From: CAIWMF01 sp964402065 | Lineage (GTDB): Bacteria > Verrucomicrobiota > Verrucomicrobiia > Chthoniobacterales > UBA6821 | Assembly (NCBI GenBank): GCA_964402065.1 | Contig: CAYOAN010000001.1 | Span: forward strand, 62,001 to 126,000 | DNA length: 64,000 nt | Direction: 5' to 3' | In this document: piece by piece, positions 41,474 to 50,092 of the stretch | How the letters are laid out: every line of letters begins with the position of its first letter | Position numbering within the stretch: the stretch's first letter is position 1 | Notes under the pieces: generated by a model | Told to the model about the DNA's origin: nothing | The model's database searches: none | The model's input: only the letters and a program-made list of their open reading frames with translations | Position numbers and translations under genes: made by a program

Positions 41474-41567
41474 GGAAAAAATTCATAGATATGAAATTAG
41501 CAAAAGAAATAAAAATGAATTATGCCTTATAGATTTCTATTTCAGTAAAACAGTCTTTACCACGTAC

Positions 41568-41595
41568 CTTGTAGGTTGTAGGCTATCAACCTGCA
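41568..41595. repeat. 7-base tandem repeat abutting tRNA-Arg
   Basis: Four heptamers: CTTGTAG, GTTGTAG, GCTATCA and ACCTGCA. The array ends one base before the first base of the tRNA, so it occupies the 5' leader processed by RNase P. Confidence 0.55.
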
Positions 41596-41596
41596 T

Positions 41597-41672
41597 GCGT
41601 CCGTAGCTCAGGGGATAGAGCAGGGGATTTCTAATCCCTTGGTCGCAGGTTCAAATCCTGCCGGGCGCACCA
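41597..41672 (+). tRNA. tRNA-Arg (TCT anticodon)
   Basis: Cloverleaf with acceptor GCGTCCG/CGGGCGC, D arm GCTC...GAGC, anticodon stem GGGGA/TCCCT (one G-U pair) with loop TTTCTAA giving anticodon TCT, T arm GCAGG/CCTGC with TTCAAAT, discriminator A and encoded CCA. It reads AGA and AGG codons. Confidence 0.96.
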
Positions 41673-41691
41673 AAAGCCTTTGTAAACTTCT

Positions 41692-42537
41692 ATGACAGAG
41701 AATGGCGGCTACGAAATTTTTAATATTGATCCTTTAGTTTATATTCGGAAGCTAGATGCACTTCCGTTTTTGCACATGGTCTTGATCATCACTGGAGGGG
41801 TGATTGCTGTTAGTATTCTAATTGTCTTTTTGACTTATCTCGTGCGTGGAAAAAATGCAGCTCCTATTCCTGATAGCGCGGCATTGGCAAATGATATGAA
41901 TGCGGCGATTTTTGGGCTGATCTTAGCATTTTTAGTTGTCTCTATGTATGACACTAATCAGCATGTTGAAGAGAGTGTTTCAAATGAGGCTAATGCTTTA
42001 GTTGCTATTCTCCAAACGTCTAGTGGCTTAGATAATGCTGCTGAAATTAAAACAGCTGTTAAAAACTATGCGCAGAGTGTGAAAGAAAAAGAATGGCCTC
42101 TCATGCAAGCAGGAAAGTTAGACGAGGTTTGGGCGTTAGCTCCAAGTTTGATAGCTCCGGTCGTAGCAGCGGTTGTACATTCTCATCCAGTAGGTACAGT
42201 TCAGGAACATTTTTATGACAAGTTGCCTGAGATGTTGCGCGATTTAGAAAGTGCTCACCGAACCCGTCTGACGCAATCAGACATTCATCTTCCTGTTCAG
42301 TTTTGGAGAGTAATGATGCTTATGACGCTCTTAGCACTTTGGTTTTTGGCCTATATGAATCCTTGGACAGGCTTTGGTTCTCTCATTCCTATTCTGATTC
42401 CTGGAGTAGTGATAGCTCTTTCATTTTCACTTTTGATTTCTTTGCATTATCCTTTTCTTGGTCCCTTTTCCGTTTCTAGTAAGCCATTTAATTTAGGGGA
42501 GCTTCAGTTAGAGCAAGTAAATCACAATGTTTTGTAG
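41692..42537 (+). CDS. DUF4239-family membrane protein
   Basis: A 281-residue membrane protein starting 19 bases after tRNA-Arg. Two N-terminal membrane segments (residues about 28-46 and 70-86, with NDMNAAIFGLILAFLVVSMY), a soluble helical middle, and two C-terminal segments (MMLMTLLALWFLAYMNPW and LIPGVVIALSFSLLISLHYP) fit DUF4239 (bestrophin-like topology). The SNEANALV motif after the second segment is also typical. The function of the family is not known. The stop TAG overlaps the left end of a family-2 repeat at 42537. Confidence 0.75.
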   Translation: MTENGGYEIFNIDPLVYIRKLDALPFLHMVLIITGGVIAVSILIVFLTYLVRGKNAAPIPDSAALANDMNAAIFGLILAFLVVSMYDTNQHVEESVSNEANALVAILQTSSGLDNAAEIKTAVKNYAQSVKEKEWPLMQAGKLDEVWALAPSLIAPVVAAVVHSHPVGTVQEHFYDKLPEMLRDLESAHRTRLTQSDIHLPVQFWRVMMLMTLLALWFLAYMNPWTGFGSLIPILIPGVVIALSFSLLISLHYPFLGPFSVSSKPFNLGELQLEQVNHNVL

Positions 42538-42705
42538 TCAAATTGCTTGGAAACTACAAGAAAGGGACTTGGTCTTATTTAGAAAAAAGCAGCGTTCTCA
42601 TCCCATCACGTTATCGTTTAGATAGCGCGTAGCCCTTAAGCTTCCCTTCTAAGAAAAAATTTCCAACGCTCTGCCCTTTTTATTTTAATAGGCTCTAAAC
42701 AGGTT
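42537..42705. repeat. Family-2/family-1 hybrid repeat between convergent genes
   Basis: The left end GTCAAATTGCTTGGAAAC overlaps the stop of the DUF4239 gene and matches the family-2 end at 35855. The middle shares AAGCAGCGTTCTCATC with that copy. The right end (inverse GTTTAGAGCCTATTAAAA) is a family-1 style end, six bases from the glmM stop. The 168-base gap is therefore entirely repeat DNA. Confidence 0.6.
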
Positions 42706-44070
42706 TTAAAGCTGAGCAGTCAAAGATGCCACAAGTGAATCGCAGTAAGAGTGGATTTTTTTTGCATCTTTTGCTTCGATCAAGATTCTCAAGAGTGGCT
42801 CAGTGCCTGAGTATCGCAGCAGAAGGCGACCTTGACCTTCGAGCTCTTTTTCTATCTCACTAATGAAGGGAACTAGCGAGCGAAGTTCTTCGAGAGATTT
42901 TTTTTCTTTTACACGTAAATTTTTTTGTACTTGAGGATATTTAGTGAGGCAGCGCCGCAAGAGGCTCAATGGTTGTTTCGTCTCTTGCATTAATTGTAAT
43001 ATTTGCAGAGCTGCAACAAGGCCATCTCCGGTGGTGCTATGATCTCGAAAGATGAGGTGGCCGCTTTGTTCTCCTCCAATATTAAAATCGCCTTGCAACA
43101 TTGCCTCCATCACATAGCGATCCCCAACGGGAGTGCGCAATACATTTCCTCCTGCTGCGGCAATCGTTTCATCCAAGCCAAAATTGCTCATCACAGTTGT
43201 AACGAGAGTATTATTTTTTAACTTCCCAGCACGTAAGGCTGCCAGCGCAATCATGGCAAGAATTTCATCTCCATCCACCAAGTTCCCTTCTTCATCACAG
43301 AGCAAGAGCCGGTCGGCATCACCATCATGTGAGAGTCCTATTTGTGCGCCTGTTTTTCGGACAAGGCGACTGATTTCTTCGCCATGAGTACTCCCGCAGT
43401 TGAGATTAATATTCATTCCATCAGGACTTGAGTGGAAAAGATGAACCGTTGCTCCCAAGGTCTCTAAAATTTTTGGAGTTGTCTTAGAAGCCGCTCCATG
43501 AGCCATGTCCAGAGCGATAGAGCAGCCAGTAAGTGAGAGTGCTGGAACTGTTTTTTTGCAAGCAGCAAGATAGCGGTCTGCTGCATTAGAGAGAATCTTA
43601 GTGGTGCCAATGTCAGCTCCTATGAGACGTTCTGAATCATTCAACTCTTGAAACATCAGCTTTTCGATTTCTGCTTCGGCAGCATCGTCAAACTTGATTC
43701 CATCCCCACGAAAAAGTTTGAGACCATTGTCTTCAGCAGGATTGTGAGAAGCTGAAATCATGACTCCTGCTGCTGCGTTTTCTTCTCGTGTGAGCAATGC
43801 TACACCTGGCGTTGGAAGAATGTTAGCGAGTAAAACAGTAGCTCCTGCAGAGGTGAGTCCAGCAACGAGGGCTGCTTCTAACATCTCTCCAGAGCGCCGT
43901 GTATCTCTCCCAACCACAACGCGCAAAGGGGCATTGTAATTAGAGAGTGGAGCTGTTCTTAAAAAGTTGATCAATGCTTTTCCCAAGCGAAAAGCGTTTT
44001 CAGGAGTCATTGGCTCGCGATTAGCAATGCCGCGAATGCCGTCTGTTCCAAAGAGTTTTCGTTGATTCAT
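42706..44070 (-). CDS. glmM: Phosphoglucosamine mutase
   Basis: GlmM converts glucosamine 6-phosphate to glucosamine 1-phosphate for UDP-GlcNAc synthesis. The 454-residue protein has the alpha-D-phosphohexomutase set: KLFGTDGIRGIANREPMTPE at the start, GVMISASHNPAEDNGLKLF with the phosphorylated Ser108, DGDADRLLLCDE as the metal loop, GGEQSGHLIF as the sugar loop and RYSGTEPLLRI as the phosphate loop. It lies 15 bases downstream of cdaA, the typical cdaA-glmM pairing in which GlmM can modulate c-di-AMP synthesis. It feeds murA through UDP-GlcNAc. Confidence 0.96.
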   Translation of the reverse strand: MNQRKLFGTDGIRGIANREPMTPENAFRLGKALINFLRTAPLSNYNAPLRVVVGRDTRRSGEMLEAALVAGLTSAGATVLLANILPTPGVALLTREENAAAGVMISASHNPAEDNGLKLFRGDGIKFDDAAEAEIEKLMFQELNDSERLIGADIGTTKILSNAADRYLAACKKTVPALSLTGCSIALDMAHGAASKTTPKILETLGATVHLFHSSPDGMNINLNCGSTHGEEISRLVRKTGAQIGLSHDGDADRLLLCDEEGNLVDGDEILAMIALAALRAGKLKNNTLVTTVMSNFGLDETIAAAGGNVLRTPVGDRYVMEAMLQGDFNIGGEQSGHLIFRDHSTTGDGLVAALQILQLMQETKQPLSLLRRCLTKYPQVQKNLRVKEKKSLEELRSLVPFISEIEKELEGQGRLLLRYSGTEPLLRILIEAKDAKKIHSYCDSLVASLTAQL

Positions 44071-44085
44071 AAAGTCGATGTAAAT

Positions 44086-44883
44086 TTATGCCTGAGATTC
44101 TTGTGCTCCTTGAAGCATGAGTTGATGAAGGCATTGTTGAAATTCTTCTTCGTTGAGATGGCGCTCGATGATCCCGCCATGACAAATAGAAACATTTCTT
44201 GTTTCCTCAGAAATCACCAGAATAATGGCATCTGTTTCTTCACTTAACCCTAGTCCTGCACGGTGGCGGAGTCCCAATGTACGATCAAGATCATCACGCT
44301 GTGAGAGCGGAAAAATGCAGCTTGCTGCGACGATACGTCCATCGCTAATAATAACACCTCCATCATGAAGTAATGTTTTTGGGTGAAAAATGGTGGTGAT
44401 TAGTTCGTTTGAAAAAACAGCATCAATGTTAATACCTGTTTCAACAAATGTATTCAGGCTAATGTCTCGTTCTAATGCAATTAATGCTCCAAAGCCTTTC
44501 GCAGAGAGATCAAAGACAAGATTGGTTAAATCTTCGATGGCTTCTCGACGTTGTGATACTGAAGTAAAAAGACGATGAATGCCAAACTCATTCAGGGCTC
44601 TTCGCAATTCTGGCTGAAAAATGATTACTAACGACATCGCAATGAATGCAGAAATATTCCGCAAGAGCCAGTTGAGAAGAGCTAAGTCTAAAATTTGAGC
44701 AATGAATGTTAGTGAAACAAAGATGAGTCCTATCCAAATAAGAATGCGAGCTCCTTGAATTTTTTTGATGTACAAGTATCCGTAATAGAGGAGCGTTGCC
44801 AGGATCACGATTTCGAGACCTGTCGTCCAATTATCACTGAAAAAAGCAATGAGCGTTGTCAGGTTGTTTTGAAGCGGCGTCAT
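44086..44883 (-). CDS. cdaA: Diadenylate cyclase CdaA (c-di-AMP synthase)
   Basis: CdaA joins two ATP into cyclic di-AMP at the membrane. The 265-residue protein has three N-terminal membrane segments (about 23-40, 47-68 and 76-90), then the DAC domain. The nucleotide motifs are LLHDGGVIISDGRIVAA (174-176 DGG where DGA is usual) and LRHRAGLGLSEETDA (RHR 206-208). It overlaps folP by four bases and is followed by glmM at 15 bases, so the three form an operon. No c-di-AMP phosphodiesterase or riboswitch is seen in the window. Confidence 0.94.
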   Translation of the reverse strand: MTPLQNNLTTLIAFFSDNWTTGLEIVILATLLYYGYLYIKKIQGARILIWIGLIFVSLTFIAQILDLALLNWLLRNISAFIAMSLVIIFQPELRRALNEFGIHRLFTSVSQRREAIEDLTNLVFDLSAKGFGALIALERDISLNTFVETGINIDAVFSNELITTIFHPKTLLHDGGVIISDGRIVAASCIFPLSQRDDLDRTLGLRHRAGLGLSEETDAIILVISEETRNVSICHGGIIERHLNEEEFQQCLHQLMLQGAQESQA

Positions 44884-45728
44884 GAAGCAAGGAGTATTTC
44901 AGTTGTTCGTAAAGCTTCTTGATGAGGACGAGGATCGTGCACACGAAAAAGCATTACGCCATGGTAGCGTGCTATTGTAGTTACCGCAATGCTAGGAATG
45001 AAGCGCTCTTCAAGAGCTTGTGCTGAGTAGTCTCCAGGAACTCCATTGAGGAACCATTTTCGTGAGTGGCCGATGAGAAGAGGGGATCCAAGTTGTGTTA
45101 GGCGTGGAATCGCTTTGATGAGCGAAAAATTATGTGCGGCTGTTTTTCCAAAGCCGATACCAGGATCAAGAATGATGGAACTTTCTGCTACGCCATGACT
45201 CAATGCTTTCTCTCGAGCTGTCGCTAAAAAGTTGACTACAGTCGCAACAACATCATCATTCGGGTAACTTGGTGAAGTCTGCATGGTGAGAGGTTTCTGT
45301 TGCATGTGCATTAAAATCAGGCCGGCTTGAGTGGAGGCGGCAATCTCCGCCATCATTGGATCCGATAATGCGGTGATATCATTAATGATCGATGCGCCAG
45401 CTTTGATTGCAGCTTGCGCAACAATGGCTTTAGAGGTGTCGATAGAAATGAGAGCATCTGTTTTTTTGTGTAACTCTTGAATGACGGGAAGCACCCGTTC
45501 CATCTCTTCTTCTGCTGAGATAGCTGTTGCTCCTGGGCGTGTTGACTCACCTCCAATATCAATGATATCGGCTCCTTCTGCTACCAACTCAAGTCCTCGT
45601 TCAACAGCATGATTTAATTCAAAAAAACTTCCACCATCTGAACAAGAGTCCGGTGTGACATTAAGAATGCCGAGGATTAAAGATTGACGCGTGAGATCAA
45701 AAGTTTTTTGACGGCAGGAAAAGAACAT
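44880..45728 (-). CDS. folP: Dihydropteroate synthase
   Basis: FolP condenses p-aminobenzoate with the pterin pyrophosphate, the sulfonamide target step of folate synthesis. The 282-residue length is typical. LILGILNVTPDSCSDGG is motif 1, IIDIGGESTRPGA motif 2 (pterin binding), ISIDTSKAIVAQAAIKAGA motif 3, INDITAL the next strand, ILDPGIGFGKTAAHN and LLIGHSRKWFL complete the site. It is the first gene of the folP-cdaA-glmM operon. The pabA/trpG product in this window may supply its substrate. Confidence 0.95.
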   Translation of the reverse strand: MFFSCRQKTFDLTRQSLILGILNVTPDSCSDGGSFFELNHAVERGLELVAEGADIIDIGGESTRPGATAISAEEEMERVLPVIQELHKKTDALISIDTSKAIVAQAAIKAGASIINDITALSDPMMAEIAASTQAGLILMHMQQKPLTMQTSPSYPNDDVVATVVNFLATAREKALSHGVAESSIILDPGIGFGKTAAHNFSLIKAIPRLTQLGSPLLIGHSRKWFLNGVPGDYSAQALEERFIPSIAVTTIARYHGVMLFRVHDPRPHQEALRTTEILLAS

Positions 45729-45737
45729 AGGTTAGAG

Positions 45738-45876
45738 GTTATAGCCAAATTATTTTGATCTTACAAAAAATTACCTTGAGCTTTTTAGAGAAAAATAGCC
45801 CTTCTCCCTTCAGCCTTCTCCTAAGAAAAAATTTCTGCGCCTCTAACGTGCCCTTTTCAATTTAATACGCTATCAT
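45738..45876. repeat. Family-2 repeat upstream of folP
   Basis: Begins GTTATAGCCAAATTATTTTG and ends TTTCAATTTAATACGCTAT, whose inverse starts ATAGCGTATTAAATTGAAA. The inside has TAAGAAAAAATTTCTGCGCC as at 51.9 kb. It is partly deleted compared with the copies at 36 and 42.5 kb. Two AGGTTA heptamers precede it at the folP start. The gap 45729-46236 holds this repeat, one weak small ORF and a palindrome. Confidence 0.6.
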
Positions 45877-45952
45877 TTCATGAGCTAGAGAGGGCAAGCC
45901 GCAGTCTACAGAAGTTGTCACTTCATGCATCTAGGTTGGTAAGGTGCTCAAA

Positions 45953-46123
45953 ATGCCTTTTAAAGGCGTGAATGATGGAGTTAAGCGGAAAAACAGTGAG
46001 AGAAAAGGCTTATTTTTACAGAGAAAAATTGTTAGGGGACTAAAATATCAAACATGGAAAAGTTTTGTAACTATCTTGTTTTCTGTAGATAAAGTAGAAA
46101 CAGGAAAAGTTAACAAAGCCTGA
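45953..46123 (+). CDS. Possible small basic protein (56 residues)
   Basis: An ORF starting MPFKGVNDGVKRKNSERKG, rich in Lys and Arg, with a hydrophobic-amphipathic segment KSFVTILFSV near residue 37. It lies in the 508-base gap upstream of dprA, on the same strand. There is no ribosome binding site, but genes in this window generally lack one. I know of no similar family. It may be a chance ORF. Confidence 0.25.
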   Translation: MPFKGVNDGVKRKNSERKGLFLQRKIVRGLKYQTWKSFVTILFSVDKVETGKVNKA

Positions 46124-46130
46124 TTTAGCG

Positions 46131-46144
46131 GCTATACGTATAGC
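46131..46144. promoter_or_regulatory. Perfect 14-base palindrome upstream of dprA
   Basis: GCTATACGTATAGC is an exact palindrome 92 bases before the dprA start, flanked by GCG and GCC. A dimeric regulator site or a hairpin in the leader are both possible. No copy of the same palindrome was noticed elsewhere in the window. Confidence 0.35.
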
Positions 46145-46236
46145 GCCCCTTCAAGAAACGAGACTACACGGGCTTCCTAGGGCACTTTTTTCAAATAGCT
46201 TTTAAATTTCAATATTTTCTGCTACACGCAAAAGGC

Positions 46237-47331
46237 ATGACAGAAACAGAAGCCTGTATCATTCTTAATATGCTCTCTCATGTTGGCCCAGTTCGGTTTG
46301 GGCGCCTGCGTTGCTATTTTGGTTCGGCAGTAACAATTTTGAAAGCGACAGGAAATCAACTACGGCAGGTCGAGGGAATCGGGGAAGAAGTTTCAAATTC
46401 GATTCGAAATTGGGAAAAAGAAGTTGATCTGGCTTCCGAGCTAAGGAGAGTAGATCAGATAGGGGCACGTGTTATTACTACTTCTGACCTTGAATACCCA
46501 TCGCTCTTACGAGAAATCGCAGACCCACCAATCGTGCTTTATATTTGGGGCACCTTGAGCGCAGAAGATCACCGTCATGGTATTGGCATTGTTGGTTCTC
46601 GGATGGCAAGTCATTATGCGTTGGAAGCTGCAAAAAAATTAAGTTATCAACTCGCCTATTCGGGATTAACGGTCTATAGCGGTTTGGCACGAGGCATTGA
46701 TACGGCTGCTCACCAGGCAGCTCTTGCAGCCAAGGGACGGACTGTCGCTGTTTTAGGAAGTGGTCTCGGAAAACTTTATCCTCGCGAAAACGAACTCCTT
46801 GCTGAAAAAATTGCTAGCTCGGGAGCCGTCCTCAGTGAGTTTCCAATGAGTACGGCGCCTTCTAGACAAAGTTTTCCTAAACGGAATCGAATTATCACAG
46901 GTTGCTCGTTTGGTACTTTAGTCGTAGAGGCTGGAGCAAAAAGCGGCGCGCTTATTAGCGCACATCAGGCGTTGGATCAAGGCCGCTCTCTCTACGCAAT
47001 TCCTGGTAGGATCGATCAGCCAGTTGCCATTGGATCGAATCGATTAATTCAACAAGGAGCAAAATTAGTAATGGAGGCTGCCGATATTCTGAGTGATTTT
47101 CCACTTCTTTTTTCACAGCCGCCTGAAATGGAGGCACGACAACCAAAAAACCTTCTCGTTGCGGAAGACCTTGCTATTTATCACGCAATCGATAATGATC
47201 CCACTCCCATTGACCAGATTATTAAAAAATCATGTTTGCCTGCAGCTGCAGTCTCTTCCAGGTTGCTCGCACTAGAACTTGCTGGTCATGTGCGTGCTCT
47301 TCCTGGGCAATGTTATGTTAAATTAATCTGA
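46237..47331 (+). CDS. dprA: DNA processing protein DprA
   Basis: DprA protects incoming single-stranded DNA and loads RecA during natural transformation. The 364-residue protein has an N-terminal helix-hairpin-helix/SAM-like part (LRQVEGIGEEVSNSI), the Rossmann-like core IGIVGSRMASHYALEAAKKL, YSGLARGIDTAAHQAAL, VAVLGSGLGKLYPREN, FPKRNRIITGCSFGTLVVEA, and a C-terminal winged helix from about residue 300. The topoisomerase gene follows four bases later, the common dprA-topoisomerase pairing. Competence is suggested but the uptake genes are not in the window. Confidence 0.95.
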   Translation: MTETEACIILNMLSHVGPVRFGRLRCYFGSAVTILKATGNQLRQVEGIGEEVSNSIRNWEKEVDLASELRRVDQIGARVITTSDLEYPSLLREIADPPIVLYIWGTLSAEDHRHGIGIVGSRMASHYALEAAKKLSYQLAYSGLTVYSGLARGIDTAAHQAALAAKGRTVAVLGSGLGKLYPRENELLAEKIASSGAVLSEFPMSTAPSRQSFPKRNRIITGCSFGTLVVEAGAKSGALISAHQALDQGRSLYAIPGRIDQPVAIGSNRLIQQGAKLVMEAADILSDFPLLFSQPPEMEARQPKNLLVAEDLAIYHAIDNDPTPIDQIIKKSCLPAAAVSSRLLALELAGHVRALPGQCYVKLI

Positions 47332-47335
47332 AAAA

Positions 47336-49855
47336 ATGTCGAAAACCTTAGTCATAGCCGAAAAACCAAGTGTTGCAGCCGATCTAAACAAAGCCTTAGG
47401 AGGCAAAGGAGCAAAGGCAGAATTTTTTGAAGTAGGAAATTATATTATCACTTCTGCTGTAGGTCATTTAGCAGAACTTTGTTTGCCTAATTCGATGACT
47501 AAGGGGAAAGGCATTTCTTGGAAGTTAGCATCTCTCCCTATTATTCCTGATCATTTTGAACTTAAGCCAATTCCTCGTTCTGCTGATCGTTTGGCTTTGG
47601 TCAAAAAACTCTTAAAGCGTGCGGATGTCACGGCCGTTATCAATGCATGCGATGCTGGCCGCGAGGGAGAGTTGATTTTTCACAACATCATGCAAATTTC
47701 CGGTGTCAAAAAGCCAGTGCAGCGCCTTTGGCTTCAATCAATGACACAAGATTCGATCCGTGCTGGATTTGCTGCCCTTCGTCCTGCTAAGGAGATGGAA
47801 GACCTTGCTGCGGCAGCAATTTGTCGTGCAGAAAGTGACTGGTTAGTTGGCATCAATAGCACACGGGCTCTGACTGCTGTCAATTCGGGTGATCGTGGTT
47901 TTCAACTCACTCCAGTGGGGCGGGTGCAAACACCAACCTTGGCAATTCTCTCGGAACGCGAAGAAAGAATCCGCAATTTTGTCCCAAAGACGTATTATGA
48001 AGTTCATGCCACCTTTGAAGTCCAAGCTGGTGAGTATGCTGGACGCTGGTTTGATCCTGATTTTAAAAAAGGCGAGGAAGAGGATGCTAAGGCGGAACGC
48101 ATATGGGATCAAGGGCGAGCATTGGCCATTGTCGAGCGTTGCCAAGGAAAAATTGGCGTTATCGAAGAACAAAAAAAAGCCACTACGCAAGCCGCTCCAC
48201 TGTTGTATGATTTAACTTCTTTACAACGAGAGGCGAATAGCCGTTTTGGGTTCAGTGCTAAAAGAACACTACAGTTAGCGCAGCGCCTTTACGAACATCA
48301 CAAGGTCCTAACTTATCCGCGTACGGATTCTCGCTATCTCCCCGAAGATAACGTAGCAGCAGCTCGTAAAGCGCTCGAGAATCTAGAAGGTGGACTTGAA
48401 AAACATGTCGCGCTCCTTTTTGAAAAGGGATGGTTTGTTAAGACAGGAAAAGTTTTTAATAATGCAAAAGTTTCCGATCACCACGCAATTATTCCAACAG
48501 GCGCCTCAATTGAAAAATTAGACGAAGCTGAACGAAAGCTCTATAACATGGTTGCACAGCGATTGGTGGCTATTTTTTATCCTGTGGCTCGCTTTGATGT
48601 AACGACGCGTATTACCCGGGTTGGAGAGGAATGTTTTAAGAGTGAAGGAAAGATCCTAACGGATCCAGGATGGCTTGCTGTTTATGGAAAAAGTTTGGAG
48701 ACTGACGAAGAGAGCGATAAAACGCTGGTTCCTATTGCGACAGCTGGAGGTAAAAATGAAGATGCTCAGACCATTGTAGTAGAGGCACAAGAAGCCCAAA
48801 CGCGCCCTCCTGCTCGATTTACGGAAGCAACCTTGCTGAGTGCCATGGAAGGGGCCGGAAAGTTAGTCGAGGATGAAGAGCTACGAGAAGCGATGAGCCA
48901 AAGGGGGCTTGGAACTCCGGCAACCAGAGCCGCTATTATTGAAGGACTTCTCCTCGACGGCTATGTGGCTCGTGAGGGACGGGAGATGGCAGCAACGAGC
49001 AAAGGAATGGCTCTGATAACGCTGCTTCATCATATCGGTATTGCCGCCTTGACTTCTCCAGAGATGACTGGTGAATGGGAGTTCAAACTTAAAGGGATCG
49101 AGCAACATCAAGTGCAGCGCGAAAAATTCATGGAAGAAATTTGCCGCTTTACACGTGAGATTGTGGAAAAAGCAAAAGGATTTCAAGACGACGACGGAAG
49201 TTTTCCGGATTTAGAAGTTCTATGTCCCAAGTGTGGGAAAGGACCATTTGCAGAAAATGTCCGGCAGTTTAAATGCCGTGAATGCGGTTGGAGTCTTTGG
49301 AAGTCGCTTGCAAGTCGCCCTCTTGAACGCGAAGAAATCAAGGAATTACTGGAGCAGAAAAAAGTGGGGCCTCTTGAAGGGTTTCGAAGCCGCTTTGGCA
49401 AGACCTTTGCAGCGATGCTGCTCCTTGATGAAGAATTGAAACCAAAGTTTTCTTTTAGTGAAGAAGGGAATGAGGAAGCGGAGGCGCAGTTAAAACAAGC
49501 TGAAGCTATTGCCTTATGTCCTCTTTGCAAAACGGGAACAATTCGTGATGGAATGAATGCTTATGTTTGTGATCAGACCATTGGGAAAAAATGTTCTTTC
49601 CGTATGGGGAAAACTATTTTGCAACAACCAATCACGCGTGAGCAAGTGGTGAAGCTTGTGGAGGGCGGAAAGACAGACCTTCTCCCAGGGTTTGTTTCCA
49701 AGAAGGGGCGTAAGTTTTCGGCTCTCCTCAAACTTGAAGGCAAAAAAGTGAGCTTTGAATTTGCACCGCGAGCTCCTGGTAAAAAGGGCGCGAAGTCTAA
49801 AGCAAAAAAAGTTTTAAAGCAAGTCACGAAAAAACAAAAAGAGAAAGAAGCATAA
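47336..49855 (+). CDS. Type IA DNA topoisomerase, TopB-like, with zinc fingers
   Basis: An 839-residue type IA topoisomerase. The Toprim domain opens TLVIAEKPSVAADLNKAL and has NACDAGREGELIF (D-x-x-x-E). The active-site tyrosine is Tyr327 in LTYPRTDSRYLPEDN. VGRVQTPTLAILSEREE is the TopB-type wording; TopA usually has GRVQS.AL. The C-terminal region has zinc-finger-like repeats near residues 630 (CPKCGKGP...CREC) and 727 (CPLCKTGT...CDQT), each followed by a Topo_C-like module, and a Lys-rich tail. It relaxes or decatenates DNA by single-strand passage. The position after dprA is the one TopA usually occupies. Confidence 0.9.
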   Translation: MSKTLVIAEKPSVAADLNKALGGKGAKAEFFEVGNYIITSAVGHLAELCLPNSMTKGKGISWKLASLPIIPDHFELKPIPRSADRLALVKKLLKRADVTAVINACDAGREGELIFHNIMQISGVKKPVQRLWLQSMTQDSIRAGFAALRPAKEMEDLAAAAICRAESDWLVGINSTRALTAVNSGDRGFQLTPVGRVQTPTLAILSEREERIRNFVPKTYYEVHATFEVQAGEYAGRWFDPDFKKGEEEDAKAERIWDQGRALAIVERCQGKIGVIEEQKKATTQAAPLLYDLTSLQREANSRFGFSAKRTLQLAQRLYEHHKVLTYPRTDSRYLPEDNVAAARKALENLEGGLEKHVALLFEKGWFVKTGKVFNNAKVSDHHAIIPTGASIEKLDEAERKLYNMVAQRLVAIFYPVARFDVTTRITRVGEECFKSEGKILTDPGWLAVYGKSLETDEESDKTLVPIATAGGKNEDAQTIVVEAQEAQTRPPARFTEATLLSAMEGAGKLVEDEELREAMSQRGLGTPATRAAIIEGLLLDGYVAREGREMAATSKGMALITLLHHIGIAALTSPEMTGEWEFKLKGIEQHQVQREKFMEEICRFTREIVEKAKGFQDDDGSFPDLEVLCPKCGKGPFAENVRQFKCRECGWSLWKSLASRPLEREEIKELLEQKKVGPLEGFRSRFGKTFAAMLLLDEELKPKFSFSEEGNEEAEAQLKQAEAIALCPLCKTGTIRDGMNAYVCDQTIGKKCSFRMGKTILQQPITREQVVKLVEGGKTDLLPGFVSKKGRKFSALLKLEGKKVSFEFAPRAPGKKGAKSKAKKVLKQVTKKQKEKEA

Positions 49856-50092
49856 AAAATTTCTTTACCCATGCCTATTCGTTCAACAGACTGAACCATC
49901 CAAAAAAAGAAAACCTATTTGATATTGAAGAGAGTGAATGAGGGTATTGGCTTCCCAATTGAAAAGAAAAGAAACATCGAGCAAAAATCGTAACCAGTAG
50001 CTTCATAACGTTAGCACCAAATATACAAAGCAATTTAAGAAGATTTATCTTTGACCAACTATTTGACAATTAAAACCATTTTTCAAATACCT

